A stretch of 64,000 bases of DNA from Pithys albifrons albifrons (taxonomy: Eukaryota; Chordata; Aves; Passeriformes; Thamnophilidae). The DNA is taken from positions 94,101,560 through 94,165,559 of the forward strand of contig NC_092459.1 in the NCBI RefSeq assembly GCF_047495875.1. The letters are read 5' to 3'. The translations under genes were made by a program, and so were the position numbers. Positions 48,888-64,000 of the stretch are shown here, in pieces; positions within the stretch are counted from its first letter, which is position 1, and each line of letters opens with the position of its first letter. The notes below the pieces were generated by a model. The model was not told the origin of the DNA. It saw only the letters and a list, made by a program, of their open reading frames with translations, and did not search any database.

Positions 48888-51800
48888 GTAGGCACTGCTG
48901 ATCTGTCGCAGGCTCTGGTGTTACCTGTGTGATTGTTACCTGAGTGATCCTCTGTGTCATTTACTGAGCTTGACCCTGATCCTGAGCATGGTCACTTGCT
49001 AATAGTAATAAACACTGGAAGAGGGGAGAGAACACAAACAGCCCCTCAAAACAGGGGTTCACTGTATTTAAGTTCTGTGAAGAGTCATTTTTGTAGACCA
49101 CAGTTGCCAGCATGCTTGTCACAGTTGCCTTGTGTTGTCCCAAGGAAAAGAAAAGAGGAAACGAAAACGCAGTAGAAGCAGATCATCATCCGTTTCATCC
49201 ACGTCATCTTCTAGCAGTACATCCACTTCTTCCTCCTCATCACGCTCATCATCAAGGTCATCTTCTTCAAGTAGTAGAGGTAAGCTACTTCCACATCTGC
49301 ACGCTTCCCAGTTTTGATAGCGCTCCTAGAAACATTTAAATCTTGTTTTAAATGTGGCTAAACCACCACAAAGTGACAGTGCAGAATACCAAATCCTGTG
49401 TATTCAGTGTTTCTCTCATAACCCTTTCCTATTGCTATGTTAAGGTTCCTCTTTACACGGAGGCTGCAATGTTCTTTTGTTAATTTAAATAGCTTTAAAA
49501 TAAAAAAATGCCCTTCAAAGTAATGGTACATTGTAACAATATGCTGTATATATTTAAACTCCTCTATTTGTTACACTTTCAAAACACAGATCTTTTTCTA
49601 TTTCACCAGTCTATGTAGACCTGAATTGGGTTTTTTAATTTAGTCCTACTTTGGTTTTAACATTTCAAGCATTTAACTTTGAGGACTCACATGAAGCTGG
49701 CACATCTGCAGAATCAGTAAATCAGGTATTTTCAGTTTCCATGTTAGACCAGTAAGTGGCAGCAAGTTAGTGTTGCTTTCCTTAGGTTTAATTTCAACCA
49801 GTGTCAATATATAAAACTAAATTAATGCATTTTCTTGTTATATTTCACGTTTCTATATGCCTTATCTGTAAAACCAAATGCCTTTTTTAAAATGCCAAAC
49901 TTCCAAGGTTTGATTTTGTTGTTCGTTTATTCCTTAACTTTAGATTCTCCTAAGTCTAAATCAAAGAAAAAGAAAAAAGAAAAACACAACAAAAAGGTAA
50001 ACATTTTACAAAGAGAAATAAGTAGTTAACAACAGAAAATAGTTCTTTATATTTCAATAATCTTAAAGGTTGTGTAAGAGGTAATGCTTTTGTCTGTGGC
50101 TGTGTAAATCTGAATCATGCTTTTAGGGTTACAGCAGCTGAACTGATGGGTTGGCATTTACTTGACTGTATACAAAAAGAGAAATAATTTAAAAGTTACT
50201 TTGGAATCATTGCTTGTCCAGCTAGAGTTTAGAGTAGTGGGGAATCTTGCTAATCTGTCAGAAGAAATGATTTTTAGTCAGTGAGAGGAGCAAGTAGTAC
50301 ATTCTTCCTGTTGTAATTTCATTTTATCAGGACCTTCTGTTCAGTGATTTTTATGTATTGGGGTTACAATAAAAGAGAGAGTGCCCCTAATGGGAATTAG
50401 ACCATTTCTGTTCCTCAAGGTCCCAAGGGTTGCTAACCCTGCTGTGTTACTTTCTGTGTGTTTCAGCTACTGCCTGTTCTGCAGTGGTAACAGCAGAGGG
50501 GGGTGCCTTGACTAGTCAGGGCCTTGAGAGGTACTTGTGGATTTGCTTTATTTTGCCCTTTTGAGTCTGTCTTATTCTTGTAGAAAAGGAAAAAAGAGAA
50601 CAAAATGAAGAAAAAGAAAGAAAAGAAGAAAAAGAAAGAGAAAACAGGACCTGTCCAGCTTTCTAAGGTATGCTTGTGGAAGTCTGAAGCTCCATTACAT
50701 TTCTCATCTAAATACTTAATCTGCCCTGTAAGAAAAGTGTGTATAACATCAGCAGTTTTGTCATAAACAAATAGAAATCTGTCTCTATTGTTTTGAACAG
50801 TTAGGAAGTATAAAAGATTATCATCTGTAATTTTACTTAAGATTTGTAACATTACAAAATAAAGCAAAGTTTGTGTCTTTTTAATGTGTGATCTCATTTT
50901 AGTTCTTCAAAAACAAAAAGAAGAATGAAAACTACAGCATGATAACAGGAAAGAAAATTAAGATGAAAATAAAGAAGACTAAGGAAGATATAGAGGTAAG
51001 AGTTAAAATAGTCTGTGTATCCCTAAGAGAAAATACTGTGTCTTTTAATATTTTTGCAATAGTGCTGGTTTTTGTAGAAGAGTGGATCTTGCAGTTAGGG
51101 GTTATAAATTGAGTGTAGCTTTTATTGTGACTATGATGCCATCTTAAGAAATTGTAATTCATTCTTTTGGCAAGTTTTCTGTTACAAGTGGGCTTGGAAT
51201 ACTCAAGCAGAGTAGACAAACCAAAGGATGTTTTTGCGGGTTCTTAGAATTTCAGTCTCTGCTGGTTAGCTGATTCATAGCTTTCTCTGTTGATATAATT
51301 TACACTGGGTTTAATTGTACTCATCTTCTTTCAGTCTCTTGTGATCAGTGGTGGTAATTGCTGCTTTGCTGTGTTTTTCCAACGCATGCAAGACTAGCCA
51401 TTATTTAGAGAAGAATTAAAGAAAAGAGAATAGTATTATTAGGCCCACGTGCTCATGCATTCTCTCAAAGCAGTCAAATGGTTTTGCTGAGATACCCAGG
51501 GAATAGATATAGTGAATCATGTTTGTGCTATTGCTATGGGTGTTTGGACTCAGCACTTCCTTAAATAAAACATTCACTCTTTTCAACAATTTCTTACACC
51601 TTGCAGTGGCCTGCAGAGGGCTCTGATACTAGTCAGTTTGTGTTAGAAGTGTTGCTTTGTTGAGGTATCCAGCTTGGCAGATTCTGGTTCAGCCTTAACA
51701 GTTCATTCTATAGCAATCAAAGTAGACATGAGCATGCCAAGTTAAATTTGATTGAAAATACATTTTCTGGTACTGAAGTTTGTGTTAAATTATGCTGAAT

Positions 51801-52498
51801 TCTTGCTAGTTCTGTCCCAGTAATCTGCTCGTTGCAATATCTGACATCAGATATTTGATGTTGGTCCTTTTTTGATGGGTACCTGGCTCTTGCTGACTTG
51901 AACAGCATCTATCCTTTAAAATATTTAAAGATGTTATCATTTTTTATAAAAAACACTGGAAACAAGTGCTTTGACTGTTTGGACCATCTCTTTTGTGAAG
52001 AAAGAACCTAAATTCAAGGTTCTGTTATGCTGTTAGCTGCTGTTTATGCACAGAAAAAAAGTTATACTTCCCAAAGCACAAGACTTGCTGTGTGTACAGT
52101 AAAAGTTTCCTCAGACACCACAGAATAGTATCTATTCTGCTTGTGAGTTCCCTCTTGAGCAGACTGAGCTACATGATTACAACCCAAGGGAGCCCCCACA
52201 GGGAGCCACTTAGAAAATATATCATGAAATAGTGACAGTGATATCTCATCATGAGGCGTCTCTCCCCAGGACCCATTGCCTGACTTTCCCAACCCCACCC
52301 CAGCACTCACACTCAGCTGGTAGCTGGTTGGATCCAGCTGTGGGAACGGGGATGTGAAAGCCCCACAGAATACAGGGATCTGCAGCCTTGCTCCTCTGAG
52401 AACAGCCAGGTCTGTTCAACCACTGCCTCTGCTTGTCTGCTCTACAGAGAGACCGAAACCGTGCACAGCTCCTGGAATTTCTGAACTCTGCCTTATAA
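48818..52498 (+). CDS. Small Ser/Lys-rich basic protein, six coding exons, unidentified
   Basis: Six exons (48818-48887, 49145-49279, 49944-49996, 50584-50667, 50903-50995, 52448-52498) with GT-AG introns join in phase to 161 codons plus stop. Layout: a 23-residue polar start (MDKSKDENSRTQCATSEEGL), a KRKRKRSRSRSSS patch and Ser-rich block, two Lys-rich exons, then FFKNKKKNENYSMITGKK and a helical end RDRNRAQLLEFLNSAL. Composition suggests a nuclear, nucleolar or RNA-associated protein, similar in style to ARL6IP4/SRp25 but without convincing alignment. Ser codons are mixed (TCA, TCT, TCC, AGC, AGT), which argues for selection on the protein rather than triplet slippage. It lies between TRAF5 and RD3, where human has LINC00467. 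The start ATG is two bases into its exon; an earlier non-coding exon is assumed. Confidence 0.85.
49145..49279 (+). CDS. Ser/Lys-rich gene, coding exon 2 (basic patch and poly-Ser)
   Basis: Acceptor TGTTGTCCCAAG, donor GTAAGC at 49280. Encodes GKEKRKRKRSRSRSSS followed by a serine run interrupted by Thr and Arg. Confidence 0.88.
49944..49996 (+). CDS. Ser/Lys-rich gene, coding exon 3 (poly-Lys)
   Basis: Acceptor CCTTAACTTTAG, donor GTAAAC at 49997. Encodes DSPKSKSKKKKKEKHNKK. Confidence 0.86.
50584..50667 (+). CDS. Ser/Lys-rich gene, coding exon 4 (poly-Lys)
   Basis: Acceptor TTATTCTTGTAG, donor GTATGC at 50668; 28 codons, 15 of them Lys in the first 20. Ends TGPVQLSK. Confidence 0.87.
50903..50995 (+). 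CDS. Ser/Lys-rich gene, coding exon 5
   Basis: Acceptor ATCTCATTTTAG, donor GTAAGA at 50996; 31 codons. FFKNKKKNENYSMITGKK is the least repetitive part of the protein and the best query for homologues. Confidence 0.88.
52448..52498 (+). CDS. Ser/Lys-rich gene, terminal coding exon
   Basis: Acceptor CTGCTCTACAG. Encodes RDRNRAQLLEFLNSAL and stop TAA at 52496-52498, in phase with the donor at 50996. Confidence 0.82.
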   Translation, partial: RDRNRAQLLEFLNSAL

Positions 52499-53228
52499 TG
52501 GGAAGAGTGCTGGCCAAGGACCTGTAGATACACCAAGTCAACGTTCATCATGCCTGCCTAGCAAAACACTACAGGGAAACTCAGGGAAAAGGGTGCCAAG
52601 TTCAACAAGACCAGACCCTCCTGCTGAGAAGACAATTGGGATGTCCTTTTTTAATGGCAAAATGAAGAGTAGATAATAACTTGTTAATGAAGATCCACGT
52701 CCTTCTTTTGAGATCCTAAGGTAATAGCCAGGCTGTGGTGTTTTAGGAAAGCCCAGGAGTGTGTCATTTGCAATTAGAAAAAATGACACACTGAAGTCAA
52801 ATAATGTAATTTCTATCCTAACTGCATGCAGAATGCACTCTTAATTTCAAATGTCTTATTTTTTTCTAGTATTTTAAGCAGAGTATTTGTAAATGTCTCT
52901 TTGAAAGATGATGTATTTCTTACATGTATATTTTTTTCCCATAGTGGTTATACTTGTCCTGTGTAAAGAGTAAATTGACCTCTGTAAATAGAACATGCTT
53001 TTACAGAAATGATTTTTTTGAAAGTTTATTCACTAATATATTATTTGCTTTCAGAGTTTGAGCTATGATCTTTCTCTGGGCAGTTTATTGCTCTCTCATT
53101 CTAGAAAGTGTAACAGAAAAATACTGTAGAGCAATAATGGTAGCAAATTATCTATATCCTAAAATAGAAGCAGGAAAGGTCTCTAGTTTTGTTTGTTTAC
53201 CTGACTCAGCTGTGCAAAGGCAGCTCAC

Positions 53229-53234
53229 AATAAA
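53229..53234 (+). terminator. Possible poly(A) signal, Ser/Lys-rich gene
   Basis: AATAAA about 730 bases after the stop codon. The downstream context is not strongly GU-rich, so this is tentative. Confidence 0.35.
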
Positions 53235-53490
53235 TAGTTTACCTCCCACACCTGGAATTGCAGTTCCTAGACCTAAAAACTCTGAAGTTCTGGCCTGCCT
53301 TTCTGATCCTGTGAGCTGTGTATCAAATATTTCTCTGTCTGAAGTGCAGCAAGACACACACCACATACCTTAGTTTAATGGAAAAGTGCTGGAGGAATAA
53401 TGCTGACAAGGCAGTGACAGTGAGTCTCCAGATATGCTGACAGGTTACTGTGAGATGAGGCAGATATGAATATGTAGCTGGAGCCAGCAT

Positions 53491-53493
<3 letters not shown>

Positions 53494-53532
<39 letters not shown>

Positions 53533-53536
53533 TGTG
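53494..53536. repeat. (GT)n dinucleotide microsatellite
   Basis: About 21 GT units with one GTAT interruption. Confidence 0.95.
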
Positions 53537-53987
53537 GTAGCTGTGGTAGTTTGCTCAGTGCTTGTGCTATCCCTTCCTTCAAGACCTGGAAGACTCTTGA
53601 TTACCCAACAGGTCCCATGTACATAACCCTGATGTGGGAGTTCCACTTGAATTGTTCATGAAGCAAGGATGTTTCAGGAATGCCTGATAAAAGGAGTCCA
53701 GGGTAGTTGACTTTGACAAGAATATCATGTGTACAGCAGTCAGAGTGTGGGGACTTCAAAAGGAGCAAATGGAAAATTCTTTGTGTCTGTATCTGCTCTG
53801 GTCTTAGGAAGCACCATTGCTCAAGGGATTATTTTATAACTGTTGATGTGTGAAACCTTCTGAAGATGCTAGAATCTTGTCTTTTCCCTAGTTTTCTTCT
53901 ATTGTGAAGCATTTTTTAGTTGTTGCAGAGATGTAACTCTTTCAGGACTAAAGCCCTGATCCTGAAAAGCAAATCTATTGTTATCCA

Positions 53988-54275
53988 CATAGAATCATAG
54001 AATCGATTGTGTTGGAAAAGACCTCCAAGATCATCAAGTCCAACCCTTGGTCCAACTCCAGTCCATTTACTAGATCATGGCACTCAGTGCCACGTCCAAT
54101 CTCAGTTTAAAAACCTCCAGGGATGGTGAATCCACCACCTCTCTGGGCAGGCCATTCCAATGCCTGATTACTCTATCTGGAAAGAATTTTTTTCTGATCT
54201 TCAACTTAAATTTCCCCTGGCAGAGCTTGAGCCCGTGCCCCCTTGTCCTATTGCTGACTGCCTGGTACATAAAAC
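53988..54275 (-). mobile_element. CR1 LINE 3' end with ORF2 C-terminus remnant
   Basis: On the - strand it encodes [20 protein letters not shown] and [17 protein letters not shown], the end of the CR1 ORF2, followed by GGACTTGATGATCTTGGAGG and a GATTCTATGATTCTATG-type tail. 5'-truncated; no LINE gene is intact. Confidence 0.93.
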
Positions 54276-57200
54276 TTGGAAAAACATAGGTAAGAACTGG
54301 AATTTCCTTGACTTTTAATCTGGTGATGGAAGGGGTTTTTTTGGAAGTACAGTTCTGAAATATCAGCAAGGGTTAAAAACAAACAAGGAAACCCCTCCTT
54401 TTTTTCATGGGGATTAGGCTTTGATATATGTTACTTTGATACCTTCTAGCTAATGATGTCAAAGGATCTTGCCCAGATAAGCAGCTTTTATCTCTGGACT
54501 TCACATAACAAGGTTAATCCCAAACACACTCTTAGAAGACACCAACATCCTTCTCATTCCTTAGGTTTTATTTGATATAAAGGTGGTATAATTTCTGAAA
54601 ATTTGGCAGGGGGGGAAGGGAGTAGAAATTTGGAAGATGGAAAGCAAATAGGAATGGGAAACCCAGAGATCGCACTTGTAAAGAACTGCACTGATTGGAA
54701 GGTTCAGACTTAGTTGAAATAATTTGCTTTTTGCTGTCTTAGTCAAGATTGTAAAGGCTCCTGGAAGATGGCACACTGGCCATGGGTGCCATCTTCCAGT
54801 AAGGCACTGAACACAAGGGGTCACACTAGTTGTGTTCATTTTGCTCTCCATTCATGATCTGCTCTCTGAGTGACAGTGGACTGACAGAATAGTAGTGGCA
54901 GAGTGAGGAATTTGTTTCTGTCAGGAGAGGCCTGGTTATAAAGGTGCTGCCTGTTCCCTGGTTAATCGGTGGTGGGATATCTGCCAGTAGGTGGCATTGC
55001 TGCCCAGCTGAAATGTCAGTGAAATCTATTTTTTTACCTTTGGTCACTGGCTTTGCACTTTCTTATTTTGAAACCTTGTAATTAACCTGCAAATATCTAA
55101 TTATGGTTGTTTATGGGGAACATTTGTTGCTGCTGTACTATGAATCTAATCCAATCTTTGTTCATTTCTTGCCCTTGGCAGTGCTGGGGACAGACAGTAG
55201 TCTCTTCTGCTGGTGCTTGTGTACCAGAGGCAGAAGGAAGCCTTTAACTTCTCAGTAGCTGAATGTGATACAAGCAAGTTGCAGAGAGCAAGTGGGGACC
55301 TGGAAGGACCAGGTATTCTTGCACTACCCTGCCTGGGGCTGCTGAGTTCTTCAGAAACTACATCTGGCTCTTCTCCATCTCTTAAATACCAGTGCCACAA
55401 TACAGAAAAAAAAGCCACCAATTTGAGTATTTCACTGTTGCTGCTTCGTAACACATCTGGTTATTTAAATAGTCTTCAGACCAAATTAGGTGCAATCTGT
55501 TGCTTTAGGCAACCTGACACTGGAGAGAACGAGGTTGGAAGAGGTACTGCACATGGACTGTGACATGATAGAGGCCTCTGAGCACACATCACGATCATTA
55601 AACAGACGTAATAGTGATTACGTTCTGAGAGTAGATACTCTGATGTCAGAAACACAGAAGCTCTTTCCCTCACTTTTGCATATCTTCTCCTGGGTCAAAT
55701 TACATTTATTTGGTAGAGGCAACATGTGATTTTGACTGAAATATAGAGGTAAGATGCTATAATTGGTTATCTAGACAGGATCCTAAGAATTTATAATTTT
55801 ATGAACTGTGCAGTTTATACATATAACCATAAATCACCACATAATTCACTGTGCTTCTTGTGTCCCTTTTCCTCACCTTTCAGTAGTGTTTCATAAGGTC
55901 TTATCCTGTAAGGATTTTCCCTGAGTCTATCTTTGTGCAGCAACTGCACAGAAAATATGTGGTAGTCATTGGGAGACTTAGGCCCCAGACCCAGCATTCA
56001 GGGCCAGCATAGTATCTTTCTGATGTGTGTGTGTGAGCCAGCTTGAAACATGGCTTGTCTGATCATGCAAAGGGAACAAGAGGTCCTTGTGCTGACAGCT
56101 CACAGCACAAATGGCAGTACCAGGGAAAGGCAGGCACTGACAGCAGGATGTCTCTGCCTGGCACAGGTGGGAGGAACTGAAGGAGTCTTAATAGCCCTTC
56201 CTCTATGACAAGACACGACCAAAAAGGCTGTACTGATGCAGTCCAGTGCTTCTCAGAATGCTTTTTGGGAAAAACTACAGTGCCATGTGCTTCATCAGGG
56301 ACGTATAGCAGAACACAAGAATATCAGAATCCTATCCAGTCAAGCTGTGTGTAGTTTTCCTTCTGAGAGAGGCTTATAGCAATGTTTGGAGGAAGTAGTG
56401 TAACCAACAAAACAGATTTATTTGTCCACAGCTTCTTGCAAGGAGTAGCTTAAGCCCTGTGCTATAGGCTGCACCTAGACCACTGTGGTTTACTGACCCT
56501 CTGTACTCACACAGTCCCCTTTTGGAACTACTTGTCTGATCTCCAGAATGTGCCAAGCAATGCAATCCATGCTTCAGGAATACTTTGTGTAGGGAAAAAA
56601 ATGTTGCCTTTTGTTAAACACATACATGCTTTGCATGATTGATGCTTAGAACAGGGAGTCCTATGTCATCTGGGGCCATCTGCTGATATTAAGGTCTTCT
56701 AGTACCCAGGATCAGGTATGGAATCAATGGAGTGACTCAAAAGTATTTGGAGACAAAACATCCATTTTGTCACGTATGTCTTCTCATTTTGTGGTAATAC
56801 TGGTTAATGTAAGATGTGCTTGGAAGCATGTTGATGAAGACTTCAAGGTTATCTGTAAACCATGTAGCTTCAGAGAATTTCAGACCTTTGCACTTGCTCA
56901 ATCCTAGTTATTTATCACGTTATATCTTGAGATCTGTTTACAGAGGTAGCAAGACAGAAGATGGGCAGTTGTGTTTGTAGCTTGTAGAGAGAGGATGGAT
57001 TTATTTCTGTAGGTCAAGTGCCTTTACCATTCTTGCCTTCCTCCTTTGATAGACACACAGTAGGGCAGTGGAACAGCTGTTGTGTTTGGCTAGGTACAGA
57101 CAGATTATATTTCAGAAGATCTTTAATTACAGACAGCAAGCACAAATAAATTGGTTTATATTCCACAGATTTGCTTTAATTCTCCAAGGTTCCATGATGA

Positions 57201-60200
57201 AATGTATAAACAGTGCAATGTCAACAGACAGGTATTTCCAGCAGAGCTTACTCCAGTTCTTCATGGCATGACAGCTGCCTGAACTGTGTGCCAACATGGG
57301 TGAGGAGCCTCACCTCCTGCACTGCACACCTCTGCTGGCTGCCACAGCCTCTGGACCAGACTTGTCTGGAGAAGCCCCAGCAGCAGGGCTGCCCAGCCTC
57401 CCTCAGGTGAGTAGTGCCCCCGAGGAGTGTTAGCCCCTGGAAGCTGAGCATTACTTATTACAAAGTATACCAATTCTAGGACTGCTTTTTCCTGGGTGTG
57501 ACAGTGTCCTTTGAGCAGCACAGCACTATCAACAATGGGACAGCAGTGATGTTCTGAGCTGATACCAAAATTCTTCCTCAGTTCTGAGAGAATATTTGAG
57601 GATTTAGAATGATTCTTGTTCAGTTCACTCTTATACATTAACAATATTGTGCTGCTACATTAACAATGTTGTGTTCACTTTTTATTCTTCTTAAAGAATT
57701 AACACACTGGAGTAGCTCTAGGGGTGTCCTAAGAACAGATCAGAGGGTCTCAGTAGGACTGTGTAGAAATGTTTTGTTTTGCTTTTCTACCACTAGCAAG
57801 TAGTGCAGCCCAGGAGGAGCAGAACTGTAGAGTCAGACACTTATCAGGGAGGTTCACTCTATACAAGTTTTGTGAGGGTTTATTTCAGACTACCATTAGT
57901 CCAGTGTTGTGGCCTGTGAGCCACCCTCAATGGATCATTTGGGTTAACTTCAGCCAAAAGCAGTCTTGTTTGCCCACTGTGTGTGCCCACTGCCATGGAC
58001 CATAGCACAGTAGGTGGGGACAGTTAGGAGTTTCATATTCCTGATTTGAACTAAGATGCTAATTTAGCCACACAGAAATGTGGAATTAGGACAAGGCAAA
58101 CACAAGTGGGTAGTTGTTGCTGCATATTGTGACTAAAGGATCTTCTATGGTTCAGTCTACAGCATTCCTAAGAAAAAGGAGCACCATTAGCAGAGTGCAG
58201 CAGTCGTGCATCCAAACCACCTCCCCAGCTCTGCTTCAGTACCTGCCGCTGCATGCACAATGCAGGAAGTCACAATCAGTCTCCAAACTGCTGGCTACAG
58301 GCAAACATGGTAATACTTCTATCCCTTTAAGAGTACTGGATAACATGGAGTAAGAATAGAACTCTCCTAGCCTGGTATCTGAATATCCCTTTATCATCAG
58401 ATCCTACTGTGAACCCAGTGTAACCTACAGAAGTGGTACAGGGAGAGTGATGCTGTTTAAAAGTTTGGCTTACATTTTATTGTGTAATTAAAAATTATAA
58501 GTAAGTTGAAGCAAAACAGCTGTCACAAGCACTGCCACAGCCTGGCCTCAGTAACATGCGGGGCTTTGACCAAAGGTCAGGTTTGTCTCCCTTTGCTGGC
58601 TCTTGCACGAGAATGGTATCTGTTAGTTGTTAATGAAGGACACAGCATGATCACAGGCTGCTGTGATAGAGTGAGCACCCTTCAGGTGATTTCCTTGGCT
58701 ATATACATTGATATAGTGATGGTAGTTACTCCTGATTCTCCTTAAGAGAGAATGAGCACACTACTGACACTGTACTGTAACAAAGAGCTTTATGTCAATG
58801 TGTCAAAATGTCCCATGTGTCCCAGCACTCCATCAAACATCACATTGATACAGTCAATACTGAAAGTGTCAAATAGAATGTAAGTGCAAATAAGATGACT
58901 ACAGAGCTGTAGCAGGAAATTCATGGACTTGTCTTGGCCTCCAGTAGCATAAAGTGGCTCGCAAATATATAAAAAAAACTTGGCTGACTTGTCTCCAAAC
59001 AAGAATTTTTCTGAAAATTGTGGTGATCCCTTGCTAGAGATCTTACCATCTTCTAGACAGCTAAAGCTATGCTAAGTATCTCATCAAAGCCTTTGTTTTA
59101 ACTTCATATATACAATCACATTACTTCATGAGAACATATGGCTGAAAAACACTAAGCTGATTGTCGGAAGGCTTTAAACTCTCCCTCATTGACCTAGAGT
59201 TGAAATAGCCTGTCCCAAGCTGGATGCAGTATTCGGAAGCCCCAAGGTGAGTTTCTGCTTTCTGTCCCTAGGAGGGCTGCTGGCAGCAGTGTTTACCAAG
59301 AGACAAGAAACTACAGCCTGCTGCTAGTAAGCCTTGTCTTCAATTTTACATAGCCCAGAGGGGAGAAAGGAAGAGCCAGAATCTCACAGTCTTAGAGAGC
59401 TCTTAAGGATTTGATCTTGATCTTTGTTTTATTCTGCCTTCCCCCATCTCTGGAAGAAACCACAGATTTCTACTCTAGGATGGATTTCATGCACTGGAAT
59501 TCTTCCCAGAGTTGGCACTGCTTCAAAGGGTTTTATCTTGGCTGTAGAACCCACATGCTGTTGCAGAGATCCCCAGGGAAAAGAGCTGGAAACAGATAAA
59601 AGAACAACAAAGCTATGGGGTCCTTCAGGAGGCTATCCCCCACTGGGATGATTCCTCAAAAGTTGGTCATGCAGGCAAATCCCTCTCTTCCTTCCCCATG
59701 TTCCACTGGTCACCACAAAGCATCCTAGCCCTTGGGTTCTCTACAGGACCCATGACTTTCACAGCATGCTCTACTGTTTCCTTTGCTGGTGAAAGCTCTC
59801 CCTACAGATGCTGTGTTAGGGCCCTAGCAGCTTTTCCTGCTTCAAGCTCTTAGCAGAACCTTCGTCTGCCAGAGCCCTTTAGACACTCTCAGAAGCAAGC
59901 TGTTCAAATGATCTCAACTGTTGCCACTGCACAAAGAGCCCTGGGGGTGAATGCTGAGACTCTTCACCCTTTTCTATACATGGATGCTCTACTTCAGTAC
60001 TCTTTCAGGCTTGGCCATAAACATTAATTTCAACCCACTGATTTATTACTGGAGCGTGGGGTGGAGCACTTACCTCAGCAACACAGAACACTGAGGACCC
60101 ACAACAGCATTTGTCACAACTCTGAGGTATCCACCTGTATATCTACATAGCAGGTTGTTAAATTTCTGTCTACTCTGCAGGTGCAAAGTTCAGGAGGTTC

Positions 60201-60880
60201 TGCCTGCACAAAAGAGAAAATACCCAAGAAACTGGAGCGTGCATAAACTGGTTGTTGTAGAATAATATTGGTCTTTAATCTCAAAAACATTGGATATGTT
60301 TCTACTAAAGTTGGATTGTGAACTGTCAGCAAAAAGTGGATCAAGAGCAGTGCTGAGGTTACCTGTGAAGTTTGTTGTAGCACTGAGGAAGGCTATTAGA
60401 TGGAAAAGGAAGTTTAGTTCCAAATCAGATACTAGTTTTAACTCACAAGCCTGATCCTGCAAGCTTCACTCATTTAAGTGGCTGTCTTGCTTTCAGCAAG
60501 ATTGGTCCAGCCAGCAGCTCTCAGTAGCTTGAGCCAAAAGTTTTTATAGATAACTACATCCAGGCTGGAGGGGAAAGGGAGAAGACAGACACAGCAAAAC
60601 TAATTCATTTTCCACAAGAGAGCAGTAATAAAAATGAGATAGTAAGTGAGCCTTGCCCTTAAGGTTACTGAATAGCTACTAAATTAAAGGAAAGGCTACC
60701 ATGTTTGGTAATAAATTGCATCACCTGCTGTAGGCATCGGCTGCAGTTACTATGGACACAGCTTCCAAGACAGAGATAGGCAGGAAGAGAGAGCTGGAAC
60801 AAAGAGGAAACAGTAGAGCTAAAAAAGGGTTAGCTGGGATTTTGAAAGATTGCTGTCTAAAAACCTTATTCAGTATAGAG

Positions 60881-64000
<3,120 letters not shown>

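Larger units (their letters stand above)
49280..52447 (+). other. Introns of the Ser/Lys-rich gene
   Basis: The last intron (50996-52447) is 1.45 kb and holds no feature I recognise. The others are short and AT-rich. Confidence 0.7.
52499..60880. other. 3' UTRs and intergenic DNA between two converging genes
   Basis: The left part should hold the Ser/Lys-rich gene's 3' UTR and the right part the RD3 3' UTR (read leftward). No poly(A) site could be fixed for RD3; reverse-strand AATAAA-type signals occur at 60042-60047 and 58476-58481. Contains a (TG)n tract and a CR1 copy. Open frames here show no splice support or motif. Confidence 0.6.

Noticed and set aside
55213..55563. 116-codon open frame on the + strand
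   Set aside because: No convincing splice sites, domain or codon bias; an overlapping - strand frame is equally long.
59190..59240. CTGGATGCAGTATTC resembling internal CR1 sequence
   Set aside because: Only about 15 clear matching bases; too short to call an element.

Overview
The window looks like a piece of a bird chromosome. Introns are long and AT-rich, two promoters sit in CpG islands, every splice site I used is GT-AG, and the interspersed repeats are CR1 LINE fragments. Two SINEs narrow this down. One has a tRNA-Ile-like head and a CR1-like tail, the layout I remember for the passerine TguSINE1. The other is a tRNA/5S-rRNA composite ending in an (ATAC)n tail and flanked by a perfect 14-bp target-site duplication. 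Its RTE-like tail would fit a suboscine passerine, but that assignment rests on memory.

Layout: (1) 1-22.1 kb, + strand: the last ten coding exons and 3' UTR of RCOR3 (REST corepressor 3); its first exon lies left of the window. (2) 22.1-24.1 kb: intergenic. (3) 24.1-25.2 kb: a CpG island, probably the TRAF5 promoter and non-coding first exon. (4) 25.2-36.9 kb: probable TRAF5 intron 1. (5) 36.9-44.6 kb, + strand: ten TRAF5 coding exons that join in frame to 557 codons, then a 3-kb 3' UTR ending near 47.54 kb. (6) 47.9-48.7 kb: a second CpG island containing about 17 copies of a 16-bp minisatellite. (7) 48.8-52.5 kb, + strand: a six-exon gene for a 161-residue Ser/Lys-rich basic protein that I cannot name. 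(8) 52.5-60.9 kb: intergenic DNA and probably the RD3 3' UTR. (9) 60.9-61.2 kb, - strand: the last coding exon of RD3; the rest of RD3 lies right of the window.

The order RCOR3-TRAF5-(unnamed gene)-RD3 matches human 1q32, where the slot between TRAF5 and RD3 is annotated as the non-coding gene LINC00467 (formerly C1orf97). It also mirrors the 14q32 set RCOR1-TRAF3-RD3L, so this is one arm of an ancient duplicated block. The neighbours do not form a pathway: RCOR3 is a chromatin corepressor, TRAF5 a TNF-receptor adaptor and RD3 a photoreceptor guanylate-cyclase regulator. The Ser/Lys-rich gene is the best candidate for something under-described.
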